DNA from: JANYHY01 sp043784605
GTDB taxonomy: Bacteria; Myxococcota_A; Polyangia; Polyangiales; Polyangiaceae
Assembly: GCA_043784605.1 (NCBI GenBank)
Contig: JAYVYD010000059.1
Location: 1 to 10,408 of the forward strand
Direction: 5' to 3'
Length of the DNA stretch: 10,408 nucleotides
The notes under the pieces: generated by a model
Told to the model about the DNA's origin: nothing
Seen by the model: only the letters and a program-made list of their open reading frames with translations
Database searches by the model: none
Part shown: piece after piece, positions 1 through 6,093 of the stretch
How the letters are laid out: each line of letters opens with the position of its first letter
Numbering within the stretch: the stretch's first letter is position 1
Program-made: the position numbers and the translations under genes

Positions 1-931
1 CGTATACGTCGCAGTCGTTCTTCTCGGGTCCGCGTCGTCGCGCGAACTGCAGCAGCTGGCGAATGATCTTGGTCATTCGCTCCACCGCTCCTACGATCAC
101 GCCTGCATAGTTCTGAGTCTCTTCACTCGTCGTCTCGCCATCCACGATCATCTTCGCGCGGGCAGACACCACGTTCAGCGGTGTCCCAAGCTCGTGAGCG
201 ATCCCTGATGCGAGCTTGCCCACCGTGGCAAGGCGGTCGGCGTGGCGTAGCTGTTCCAGGGTCGTGCTGAGGCGATCGCACATGCCGTTGATTTCGCGCC
301 CGAGGTCGGCGAGCTCGTCATCACGCGTGAGCGCGAGCGGACCGCCGAAGTCTCCGCGGCCGGTGCGTCGGGCTTTCTCTGCGAGCTTGCGAATGGGTGC
401 GCCCACGAGCCACTGACCCATCGCAAACGAGAGAATGGCGCTGAGCACGACCAGCGCGAGCGCCATGGTGATGGTGTCGGTGATCGTCCTCGACGCGAAC
501 TGCTGCTCGTTCGTCGCAGCTTCGGAGAGCTCGATGGCGCCACGTCTCTGGCCATCCACGTCGATGGGAACGTACGTGTACCAGCGAACATCGCTGCCGC
601 GGACGACCTTCGTGATTGGTTCTCCCGCTGGAGATTGCGCGAGTGCGACGGGCTCGAGCTGCCCGCTCTCGCTACCGGCAAGCCAATGGATATGGATCTT
701 CGTGAAGTGGCTGTCGACGCTGTCGATCGTCTGCAGCGCGGCTTGCTCACCCTGCGATTTCCAGATCGCTCCGACCGCCGCGCCGAGCGAGCGACCGATC
801 ATCTCGTGTTCGCGCGAGCGATCGGCCTCGAAGAACGCGACCTCGCGACGCACGCGAAAATATCCATTCACCGCGAGCACGGCGCACGTCACCAACACCA
901 GCGCGATGGTCAGCTTCGGAACGAGCTTCAT
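1..931 (-). CDS. Membrane sensor histidine kinase, N-terminal part (truncated by the left window edge)
   Basis: The visible 310 residues form a typical transmembrane sensor kinase. A first membrane segment spans about residues 7-25. An extracytoplasmic sensor region of about 125 residues follows; I do not recognise its fold. A second membrane segment lies at about 154-176, then a HAMP linker at about 179-225 (APIRKLAEKAR, then DDELADLGREINGM), then a HisKA dimerisation domain. The H-box reads IAHELGTPLNVV, with phospho-acceptor His246. The ATP-binding domain lies beyond the window. The start is the ATG at 931, preceded at a good distance by AGAGGTGA on the minus strand. It is divergent from the OmpA-type lipoprotein gene. 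This H-box class often pairs with NtrC-type regulators in myxobacteria, so the regulator at 4237 is a possible partner, but a partner to the left of the window is equally possible. Confidence is high for family and low for partner and signal. Confidence 0.93.
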   Translation of the reverse strand, partial: MKLVPKLTIALVLVTCAVLAVNGYFRVRREVAFFEADRSREHEMIGRSLGAAVGAIWKSQGEQAALQTIDSVDSHFTKIHIHWLAGSESGQLEPVALAQSPAGEPITKVVRGSDVRWYTYVPIDVDGQRRGAIELSEAATNEQQFASRTITDTITMALALVVLSAILSFAMGQWLVGAPIRKLAEKARRTGRGDFGGPLALTRDDELADLGREINGMCDRLSTTLEQLRHADRLATVGKLASGIAHELGTPLNVVSARAKMIVDGETTSEETQNYAGVIVGAVERMTKIIRQLLQFARRRGPEKNDCDVY

Positions 932-980
932 GGTGCGATCACCTCTAATACCGATGCAGAGGTCGCGCTCGACGAACGCG

Positions 981-997
981 CGTGTCGTTTCGACACG
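981..997. promoter_or_regulatory. Perfect 17-bp inverted repeat (7-3-7), candidate activator site
   Basis: CGTGTCG, TTT, CGACACG: seven-base arms with a three-base centre. It lies between the divergent kinase and OmpA-type lipoprotein genes, so a terminator role is unlikely here. Its centre is 68 bp upstream of the GG of the sigma54-like promoter at 1056-1071. A second repeat of the same 7-3-7 form lies 62 bp upstream of the other sigma54-like promoter (1855-1871). Both contain TTTCGAC. A dimeric bEBP enhancer site is the reading I favour. Confidence 0.5.
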
Positions 998-1055
998 GCG
1001 TTCCTGTTCGAACTCACGGAAGTCATTCGCGCGCTAGGAACGCAAGCGAACCTGA

Positions 1056-1071
1056 TGGCATCGGGTGTGCA
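1056..1071 (+). promoter_or_regulatory. Sigma54-like -24/-12 promoter for the OmpA-type lipoprotein
   Basis: TGGCATC-GGGT-GTGCA, with the invariant GG (1057-1058) and GC (1069-1070) exactly ten bases apart. It matches nine of the twelve informative bases of TGGCACG-N4-TTGCA, so on its own it is weak. Support comes from the 1924-1939 promoter, which shares TGGCA, GTGCA, the following CA and then CGCTCGC just before the start codon. The predicted transcript start is near 1082, which gives a 14-base leader to the ATG at 1096. Confidence 0.5.
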
Positions 1072-1095
1072 GCATCGCTCGCCATGAGAGCGAAC

Positions 1096-1656
1096 ATGAT
1101 TCAACTAAACCGTCTGATTGGGGTTGTTGTCTTGGTGGCTGAGGGTTGCGCGAACAACGCAGCGGTGAAGGCGCCCGTGGACACGACAGGCCAAACCTCC
1201 AACGCTCGCCCTACGGCTTCCGCTCACGCGCCGAACAAGGCCCCCCTCATGCTGTCCGAGGAGATCGTTCGGACGTGCCATATCCACATCGACACACCAC
1301 AGGACGCGCCGAAGTTCGACTTCGACAGCTCGGATCTCTCCGCGCAGGATCGCGACGTCCTCAACCAAGTCGCCAAGTGCGCGACCGACGGTCCGCTCAA
1401 GGGCATGTCGTTGATGCTCGTGGGGCGGGCCGACCCACGCGGCGAAGAGGAATACAACATGGTGTTGGGAGGCTCACGCGCCGCGAGCGTTCGCATGTAT
1501 CTCTCTCGGCTCGGCGTCGACGGCTCGCGCCTGGTGGCCACGTCCCGCGGAAAGCTCGACGCCAGCGGGACGAGCGAAGACGGCTGGCGCCTCGATCGCC
1601 GCGTTGACATCGAGGTCTCGCGAGGCGGGGGCACCAACGCAAAGCAGGGTGGCTAG
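1096..1656 (+). CDS. OmpA/Pal-family peptidoglycan-binding lipoprotein
   Basis: The product has about 186 residues. A short hydrophobic signal (LIGVVVLVAEGC) puts the probable lipidated Cys at residue 18; the lipobox is atypical, with Ala at -3. A low-complexity Ala/Thr/Pro linker follows, then a C-terminal OmpA domain from about residue 75. The domain shows the family pattern: FDFDSSDLSAQDRDVL, then GRADPRGEEEYNMVLGGSRA with the Asp and Arg that bind diaminopimelate, then SVRMYLSRLGV and a terminal DRRVDIEV. The role would be to tether the outer membrane to peptidoglycan from the periplasm. I chose the ATG at 1096 because GAGAG lies five bases upstream and a predicted transcript start falls at about 1082; the in-frame ATG at 1084 is possible but has no Shine-Dalgarno. 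A small ORF begins 23 bp after the stop. The family is clear; whether it is true Pal or one of many OmpA paralogues cannot be decided. Confidence 0.9.
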   Translation: MIQLNRLIGVVVLVAEGCANNAAVKAPVDTTGQTSNARPTASAHAPNKAPLMLSEEIVRTCHIHIDTPQDAPKFDFDSSDLSAQDRDVLNQVAKCATDGPLKGMSLMLVGRADPRGEEEYNMVLGGSRAASVRMYLSRLGVDGSRLVATSRGKLDASGTSEDGWRLDRRVDIEVSRGGGTNAKQGG

Positions 1657-1679
1657 GCTCTCGGGAGGCTCGAAGCGCC

Positions 1680-1844
1680 ATGCGCCCATCGACTCTCGCG
1701 ACGCTTTTGGTCGTGCTCGCCGTGAACCTTCGCGCATGGATGGAGTACGAGCCTTCTCGTGCGATCGGCGGCGAGCCTGGGCGTGCGCTCGCGTTCGTGT
1801 TCGGGCCACGCATCTCGATCGGCAATCTCGGCGCAGACTTCTAG
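1680..1844 (+). CDS. Small ORF (54 aa) with hydrophobic N-terminus, unrecognised
   Basis: An ATG at 1680 opens 54 codons ending in TAG at 1844. The N-terminus reads MRPSTLATLLVVLAVNLRAW, which resembles a signal peptide or membrane anchor. The C-terminal third (ALAFVFGPRISIGNLGADF) alternates in a beta-strand-like way. About three quarters of its codons end in G or C, as in neighbouring genes. GGGAGG lies upstream at 1663-1668, but the 11-base spacing is long. It starts 23 bp after the OmpA-type gene and could share its transcript. It ends just before the inverted repeat at 1855-1871. It could be a genuine small exported protein or the leftover N-terminus of a longer outer-membrane protein. 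I do not recognise a family. Confidence 0.4.
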   Translation: MRPSTLATLLVVLAVNLRAWMEYEPSRAIGGEPGRALAFVFGPRISIGNLGADF

Positions 1845-1854
1845 CCGAGTCATT

Positions 1855-1871
1855 TCGACCCAGAGGGTCGA
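1855..1871. promoter_or_regulatory. Perfect 17-bp inverted repeat (7-3-7), candidate activator site or hairpin
   Basis: TCGACCC, AGA, GGGTCGA. It lies 11 bp after the small ORF and its centre is 62 bp upstream of the GG of the sigma54-like promoter at 1924-1939. It has the same arm and centre lengths as the repeat at 981-997. No T-run follows, so it is a poor intrinsic terminator; an enhancer site for a dimeric activator fits better. An RNA hairpin ending the upstream operon remains possible. Confidence 0.45.
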
Positions 1872-1923
1872 CGCGCCACAAGGGGAGCGCCCGTTGCCGC
1901 CGAGCATTGAACAGACCGTGTCG

Positions 1924-1939
1924 TGGCACGCTGAGTGCA
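1924..1939 (+). promoter_or_regulatory. Sigma54 (RpoN) -24/-12 promoter for the DUF4156 lipoprotein operon
   Basis: TGGCACG-CTGA-GTGCA matches eleven of the twelve informative bases of TGGCACG-N4-TTGCA, with GG (1925-1926) and GC (1937-1938) exactly ten bases apart. Such a match is unlikely by chance in a window this size. The transcript start would be near 1950, only two bases before the ATG at 1952, so the message would be practically leaderless. CGTGTCG, identical to one arm of the 981-997 repeat, lies directly in front (1917-1923). Confidence 0.65.
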
Positions 1940-1951
1940 CCACGCTCGCGG

Positions 1952-2281
1952 ATGAATTCTCCTCATGCGGCGCGCTGGCATCGACGGGTCGTCCTCTCGG
2001 CTTGCTTTGTTACATGTTTGGCGTGCTCGGCGTCGGGCGGTCTGAGTGAGCGCGGCAAGCGCGTGACCTATGTCACCAACGTGCTCGATGTTTCAGGTTG
2101 CGATCGCATTGGCGAGGTCGAAGGCGATGGAATCGCGCAAAGCCAACACGATGCGCTCTCCAAAATGACGGCGGAGCACGAGCTGCGCAACGCTGCAGGC
2201 GAGAAGGGTGGGACGCACGTCTTGGTGACTGACCCATCCGGAAGTTTGATGAAGAAGGGCGAAGCCTACAAGTGCCCGTGA
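1952..2281 (+). CDS. DUF4156-type small lipoprotein
   Basis: The product has 109 residues. A basic N-terminus (ARWHRR) is followed by a hydrophobic core (VVLSACFVTCLAC) with a likely lipidated Cys at residue 25; the lipobox is imperfect. The mature part carries the DUF4156 pattern: a V..SGCDRIGEV segment, then an LRNAAGEKGGTHVLV segment corresponding to the family's conserved 'RN.A...GA..' region, and a final GEAYKC with a second Cys that could form a disulphide with the first. The function of the family is unknown; it is envelope-located. The ATG at 1952 is the only plausible start before the signal peptide. It has no Shine-Dalgarno, consistent with a leaderless message from the sigma54-like promoter at 1924-1939. 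The next gene begins 18 bp downstream, so the two are probably co-transcribed. Confidence 0.8.
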   Translation: MNSPHAARWHRRVVLSACFVTCLACSASGGLSERGKRVTYVTNVLDVSGCDRIGEVEGDGIAQSQHDALSKMTAEHELRNAAGEKGGTHVLVTDPSGSLMKKGEAYKCP

Positions 2282-2299
2282 TGCCCTGAGTCCGACGAG

Positions 2300-3724
2300 A
2301 TGGAGATTGCCTCAAGCACGAAGCAGCGAGCCGAACTGCTTCTCGCGTTGCAAAGGCATGGCGTCGACAGCCTCTCGTTCACGGCGTCGGAGTCGTCGAT
2401 GCTCCACTGGGTCGACGTCGCGACCGAGGCGCACGTGGCGTACGTCGACACGGGGAGCGCTTGGGTTGCAGTCGGCGCTCCGCTGACGTCGCGGGCTTAC
2501 CGCGGAAAGGCAGCGCGGAACTTCATACACGCAGCGCACGCCGCGTCTCGCGATGCCTGCTTCTTCGGCACTGAGACCTTGGCGTCGAGGGACCTCGCAT
2601 CGTTCTTGATAGGGATGCAGCCAGTGATCCGCCCTCGTGAGTGGCTCGCGGCGCAAAGCCGGCATTTCCGTGAGCAACTGCGCCGCGCGAAGGCGAAAGG
2701 TGTCCACGTGCGGCGCGTTGACTCCCGCGACCTTCGCGAAGGATCGCCCCTCCGAAGTGAGCTCGAGCGATGCGCTGCGGAGTGGCTCGACGTGCGCCAC
2801 ATGGAGCCGATGGGGTTCGTAGTCGCGCTCGAACTCTTTCATCATCCGGAGGAACATCGCTACTTCGTCGCTGAACTCGATGGCGTCGTCGTCGAGTTCC
2901 TGTCGGCCGTGCCCATTTTCGGTCGCCACGGTTGGTTGGTCGAAGACGTCATTCGAACGAGCACTGCGCCGAACGGGACCAGCGAGTTGCTGCTCGATGC
3001 GCTCGTGGGTGACGTCGTGGAATCGAGCGACATGGTCACGCTCGGCGTTTCGCCGCTGACGTCACAAGTGGCGTGGCCGTTGCGCGTCGCGCGCATCATC
3101 ATGCGGCCTCTCTTCGATTTCGAGGGTCTGTACGCCTTCCGACGACGGCTGCATCCGACTCTATGGGAGCCAGTGTATCTCACCTATCCGCGTGCAGAGT
3201 CTCCATGGCCCCACTTGCTCGAAGCGCTCCGAGCGTTCGCGCGCGGCTCGCTGCTGCGCTTTGGCACTCGGTCGATCTTGCGACAACCGAGCGGCCCACC
3301 GTGGTTGCTCGCTTTGCCGTTGCTGCCGTGGTGTTTGTCACTGGGAGCGCTGGTCGTTGCGGGTCACGCCTCGCTGCTGGGATTCTCGTCCGCGCAGTTG
3401 GCCGCTTGGGTCGTCTTCGACTCCGTCCTCGCGACCGCACTCTACCGCGCGGCGCTCCACCCTCGATTCGCGAACCTCTGCGCGGTGGCTTCCGTAGCAG
3501 CCATCGACGCCGCGTTCTCGATTCATCACTGCGTGACCGTGGGTTGGGGGATGGGCGCCGAGACGCTCCTTCGCGCAGCCGCGGTCGCAGGTCCTTTCTG
3601 CGGTACGGTGGTGCTTTTGTGGGCGTGCCACCGCAGCCAGGCTCAACGCTCTTCGGGTCGTCGCGGGCGCTCCGCCAACTCCGCGCGGGAGTCCGGCCTG
3701 CTCGTGTCCAAGTCGCCGCCGTGA
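2300..3724 (+). CDS. DUF2156 (MprF C-terminal-like) aminoacyl-lipid transferase-like protein with C-terminal membrane domain
   Basis: The product has 474 residues. Residues 1-300 resemble the DUF2156/phosphatidylglycerol lysyltransferase C-terminal domain, a double-GNAT fold. Landmarks are VAVGAPLTSRA (about 57-67), a basic helix REQLRRAKAKGVHVRRV (about 123-139), an E-rich central region and the diagnostic FEGLYAFRRRLHPTLWEPVYLTYP-type block (about 274-297). In MprF this domain moves an amino acid from aminoacyl-tRNA to phosphatidylglycerol, reducing the negative charge of the membrane. Here, about four hydrophobic segments follow at roughly 334-355, 361-384, 391-416 and 420-441, whereas MprF has its flippase segments before the domain. 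Substrate and activity cannot be read from sequence. It starts 18 bp after the DUF4156 gene and probably shares its promoter. Its last 82 bases overlap the convergent small gene. Confidence 0.82.
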   Translation: MEIASSTKQRAELLLALQRHGVDSLSFTASESSMLHWVDVATEAHVAYVDTGSAWVAVGAPLTSRAYRGKAARNFIHAAHAASRDACFFGTETLASRDLASFLIGMQPVIRPREWLAAQSRHFREQLRRAKAKGVHVRRVDSRDLREGSPLRSELERCAAEWLDVRHMEPMGFVVALELFHHPEEHRYFVAELDGVVVEFLSAVPIFGRHGWLVEDVIRTSTAPNGTSELLLDALVGDVVESSDMVTLGVSPLTSQVAWPLRVARIIMRPLFDFEGLYAFRRRLHPTLWEPVYLTYPRAESPWPHLLEALRAFARGSLLRFGTRSILRQPSGPPWLLALPLLPWCLSLGALVVAGHASLLGFSSAQLAAWVVFDSVLATALYRAALHPRFANLCAVASVAAIDAAFSIHHCVTVGWGMGAETLLRAAAVAGPFCGTVVLLWACHRSQAQRSSGRRGRSANSARESGLLVSKSPP

Positions 3725-3948
3725 GCCTCGAGCCCAGCATCTCCGCTCTTAACGTGGCGACGTCGCCTTGACCTCTCGAACATGTTCTCCACGGTCGCGG
3801 ACGTCGCTGCACCCAGCAAGGCTCCGGCAATGATGCCTGCGACGCCATTTTTTATTCCGATCAGCGCCCCCGTGATCGCTCCAACGACTTCATGAGTCGG
3901 CGACTCGGTTCGTCCTTCTTCCGCGAGCGACTCTGCTGGTTTGATCAT
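3643..3948 (-). CDS. Small glycine-zipper membrane-type protein, unrecognised
   Basis: The product has 101 residues. The centre (VVGAITGALIGIKNGVAGIIAGALLGAATS) is a glycine-zipper-like hydrophobic hairpin, a pattern seen in small membrane-associated and pore-like proteins. The rest is charged, and the C-terminus is rich in Arg, Glu and Asp. The ATG at 3948 is chosen over the GTG at 3951 because AAGGGAG lies six bases upstream on the minus strand. The 3' end overlaps the end of the DUF2156 gene by 82 bases, so the low-complexity C-terminus may be shaped by the opposite gene. The 5' end overlaps the universal-stress-protein remnant. I do not recognise a family beyond the glycine zipper. Confidence 0.6.
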   Translation of the reverse strand: MIKPAESLAEEGRTESPTHEVVGAITGALIGIKNGVAGIIAGALLGAATSATVENMFERSRRRRHVKSGDAGLEAHGGDLDTSRPDSRAELAERPRRPEER

Positions 3949-4192
3949 CACGCACTCCCTTCGCCTTAGCGCCGACCACGATCATGCTCGCGCCAGCCTC
4001 ACCCGCGAGTTGGAGTATCTCGGTCGCGACGTCACCGACTCTAATGTGAACGCCGACGCTGATACCCACCAGATCGCCTAGCCAGTTCGCCCTTTCGTTG
4101 ACGTAGTGTCGAAGCCGTCCCACGAGGTGTTTGCGACGTCCCTCATCGAGTTCGTTCACGCACACGTGGATCACGTGAATGCCTCGGCACAC
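3890..4192 (-). pseudogene. Universal stress protein (UspA-like) remnant
   Basis: The 100-codon frame contains the middle of a Usp domain: IHVIHVCVNE (strand 2), then a helix LVGRLRHYVNERANW, then VGVHIRVGDVATEILQLAGEAGASMIVVGA, the classic 'G.....I...A....A..IVVG' block. A normal Usp has about 140-160 residues. Here the N-terminal strand (usually 'ILVGVD') is missing, and after VVGAKAKG the sequence does not continue into the conserved nucleotide-binding 'GS....V......PVLVV' tail. A TAG stops the frame upstream at 4223-4225. No Shine-Dalgarno precedes the GTG at 4192. The divergent NtrC-type gene starts 45 bp away and the following gene overlaps its 3' end. I read it as a decayed gene whose ends were replaced; a short functional protein is less likely. 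Confidence 0.6.
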
Positions 4193-4222
4193 AGGGTCCG
4201 GCGACGCTTCGGGCTCAAGCTG

Positions 4223-4228
4223 CTAGAC
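4223..4228 (+). promoter_or_regulatory. Extended -10-like TGC-TAGACC close to the start codon of the NtrC-type gene
   Basis: TAGACC preceded by TGC (4220-4222) ends eight bases before the ATG at 4237. A -10 element here would start transcription almost at the ATG. The octamer TGCTAGAC recurs at 8566-8573, and TAGGCT sits at the same distance from the ATG at 6725. No convincing -35 is visible. Confidence 0.3.
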
Positions 4229-4236
4229 CTGGAGTC

Positions 4237-5595
4237 ATGACGGTCGAAGTTCTGCTCGTCGATGACGACGCTTCGTTGGGGGAGACGCTCGAGATCGCGC
4301 TTCGCAAGCGCGGCCTGAACGTCTCGTGGCATGCCTCCGGAGCTGACGCTCTCGCCGCTCTTGATCGAGCCGACTATGACGTGGTGGTGACGGATCTCTC
4401 GATGCGAGGCATGGGCGGAATCGAGCTCTGCGAGCGTGTCGCTCAGAATCGCCCCGACGTACCGGTGATCGTTCTGACCGCCTTCGGGAGCCTCGACTCC
4501 GCCATCGACGCGATTCGCGCAGGAGCCTACGACTTCATCAGCAAACCTGTCGAGGTCGCCGCTCTCGCCATCGCGATCGAGCGCGCGGCCAACCACCACG
4601 CGCTGCGCGAAGAGGTGAAGCGACTGCGTCTCGAGGTGCTCGACCGACCACGAGACAACGAACTCATCGGCGACAGCGCGCCGATGAGAAGAGTGCAGGA
4701 TCTCATCTCGCGCGTCGCGGGCGCCGAGGCCACGGTGCTGGTCGTGGGCGAGAGCGGCACAGGTAAAGAGGTGGTAGCGCGTGCGATCCACAAGCGCAGC
4801 GCGCACGAAGGCGGCCCGTTCGTCGCAATCAACTGCGCGGCCGTGCCCGAGGCCTTGCTCGAGAGCGAGCTCTTCGGTCACACCCGCGGCGCCTTCACGG
4901 ATGCGAAGGAGGCGCACGCCGGCCTCTTCGTCCAGGCCAAGGGTGGCACGCTTTTTTTGGACGAGATCGGAGACATGCCGCTGGGCCTGCAGCCGAAGCT
5001 CTTGCGAGCGTTGCAAGAGCGATCGATTCGTCCGCTCGGCGGCAAGGGTGAGATCCCCATCGACGTGCGCATCGTTGCGGCGACCAACCGAGACCTCGAG
5101 TCGGCCATCGAGGAGGGGCGATTTCGCGAAGACCTCTATTATCGAATCAACGTCGTTCAAGTCGCGTTGCCACCGCTGCGCGCACGCGGGCCGGACATTC
5201 TTCCGCTCGCCATGCATTTCATCAAGGGCTTCGCCGAGCAGTCGAAGAAGAACGTCACCGGACTCTCGAAAGAGGTAGCCGAAAAGCTCGTCAACTATGC
5301 CTGGCCCGGGAACGTACGCGAGCTGCAGAACAGCATGGAGCACGCGGTGGCTCTGACTCGACTCGAAGAGACTTGCGTCGAAGACCTTCCGGAGAAGATA
5401 CGTGACTATCGCTTTTCCCACGTCGTGGTCGCGGGCAACGACCCAGCCGAGTTAGTCCCGCTCGAACAGGTCGAGCGGCGGTACATCCTGCGCGTGATGG
5501 AAGCGGTCGCGGGCAACAAGACGGCTGCGGCGCGCGTGCTCGGCCTCGAACGCAAGACGCTCTATCGCAAGCTGGAGCGCTACCAGGCAAAGTAG
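4237..5595 (+). CDS. NtrC-family sigma54-dependent response regulator (REC-AAA+-Fis HTH)
   Basis: The product has 452 residues and full domain architecture. Receiver: acidic DDD at 9-11, phospho-acceptor Asp53 (VVTDLSM), Thr81 and Lys103. A helical linker covers about 115-140. AAA+ domain: Walker A GESGTGKE (171-178), sigma54-contacting loop GAFTDA (218-223), Walker B GGTLFLDE (236-243), sensor I ATNR (282-285), arginine fingers in GRFREDLYYR (Arg297, Arg303) and sensor II WPGNVREL (356-363). A C-terminal Fis-type HTH (NKTAAARVLGLERKTLYRKL) binds DNA. Phosphorylation would drive hexamer formation and ATP-dependent opening of sigma54 promoters. The loop has Asp where GAFTGA has its second Gly. 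GGAG lies only two bases before the ATG, so initiation may be leaderless. It is convergent with the receiver gene four bases away. It is a candidate controller of the sigma54-like promoters at 1056 and 1924. Confidence 0.96.
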   Translation: MTVEVLLVDDDASLGETLEIALRKRGLNVSWHASGADALAALDRADYDVVVTDLSMRGMGGIELCERVAQNRPDVPVIVLTAFGSLDSAIDAIRAGAYDFISKPVEVAALAIAIERAANHHALREEVKRLRLEVLDRPRDNELIGDSAPMRRVQDLISRVAGAEATVLVVGESGTGKEVVARAIHKRSAHEGGPFVAINCAAVPEALLESELFGHTRGAFTDAKEAHAGLFVQAKGGTLFLDEIGDMPLGLQPKLLRALQERSIRPLGGKGEIPIDVRIVAATNRDLESAIEEGRFREDLYYRINVVQVALPPLRARGPDILPLAMHFIKGFAEQSKKNVTGLSKEVAEKLVNYAWPGNVRELQNSMEHAVALTRLEETCVEDLPEKIRDYRFSHVVVAGNDPAELVPLEQVERRYILRVMEAVAGNKTAAARVLGLERKTLYRKLERYQAK

Positions 5596-5599
5596 AGAT

Positions 5600-6046
5600 T
5601 TAGGCGACGCTTGAGAGCAGTTGCCTCGCCGCGGCGCGCAGATCGTCCATCGCGAAGGGTTTGTCGAACAAGACGGCGCCCACAGCCTCGGCGTCCGCGA
5701 GCGTGGCCTCGTCGCTGAACGCCGTCATGATGATGACGGGGACCTTCCATCGAGCATTTCGCAATGCTTCGATGACGCGCAGCCCCGAGCCGATCGGCAT
5801 TCGGATGTCGGTGATCACGAGGTCGAGATCGCCGCGCGAGTGCCCGTCTCTCGACGTAACCTCGAAGAGCAGCCTTCCGCCGTCGGCGGCTTCGTAGACT
5901 TCGTACCCCTCCTCACGGAGGGCTTCGGCAACGAGTTGTCGCATCTCGGTGTCGTCTTCCGCGACCAGCACACGAGGCGAAGCTCGACGGGTCCCGGGCA
6001 GGCTGCGCCACGGCATGGATGAACCAGAAGATCCCATATCCATCAT
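5600..6046 (-). CDS. Stand-alone receiver (CheY-like) response regulator
   Basis: The product has 148 residues: a Ser/Arg-rich leader of about 24 residues, then one receiver domain to the end. Catalytic residues are all present: acidic EDD at 30-32, phospho-acceptor Asp80 (VITDIRMP), Thr108 (IIMTAF) and Lys129 (FDKP). There is no output domain, so it acts by protein contact or as a phosphate relay or sink, in the cytoplasm. GGAGG at 6051-6055 gives four bases to the ATG at 6046 and seven to the ATG at 6043; either start is possible, and upstream extension has no support. Only four bases separate its stop from that of the convergent NtrC-type gene. A sigma54-like promoter (6095-6110) lies upstream. 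Both regulators could answer the same kinase, but nothing proves it. Confidence 0.93.
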   Translation of the reverse strand: MMDMGSSGSSMPWRSLPGTRRASPRVLVAEDDTEMRQLVAEALREEGYEVYEAADGGRLLFEVTSRDGHSRGDLDLVITDIRMPIGSGLRVIEALRNARWKVPVIIMTAFSDEATLADAEAVGAVLFDKPFAMDDLRAAARQLLSSVA

Positions 6047-6093
6047 ACGTCCTCCGATGACACTCAGGTGCGCGAGGTCATGGACCCTACGTA

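Noticed and set aside
1653..1943. Minus-strand frames opposite the small ORF and the OmpA gene
   Set aside because: Arg-rich antisense frames with no motif, lying over the promoter and dyad region.
4163..4177. CACGTG-GAT-CACGTG inverted repeat
   Set aside because: It encodes the HVIHV strand of the Usp remnant, so it is explained by coding; an operator role near the NtrC-type gene is not excluded but unsupported.
4171..5421. A 416-codon open frame on the minus strand
   Set aside because: It is the antisense shadow of the clearly real NtrC-type gene, is rich in Arg, His and Asp, and has no domain motif.
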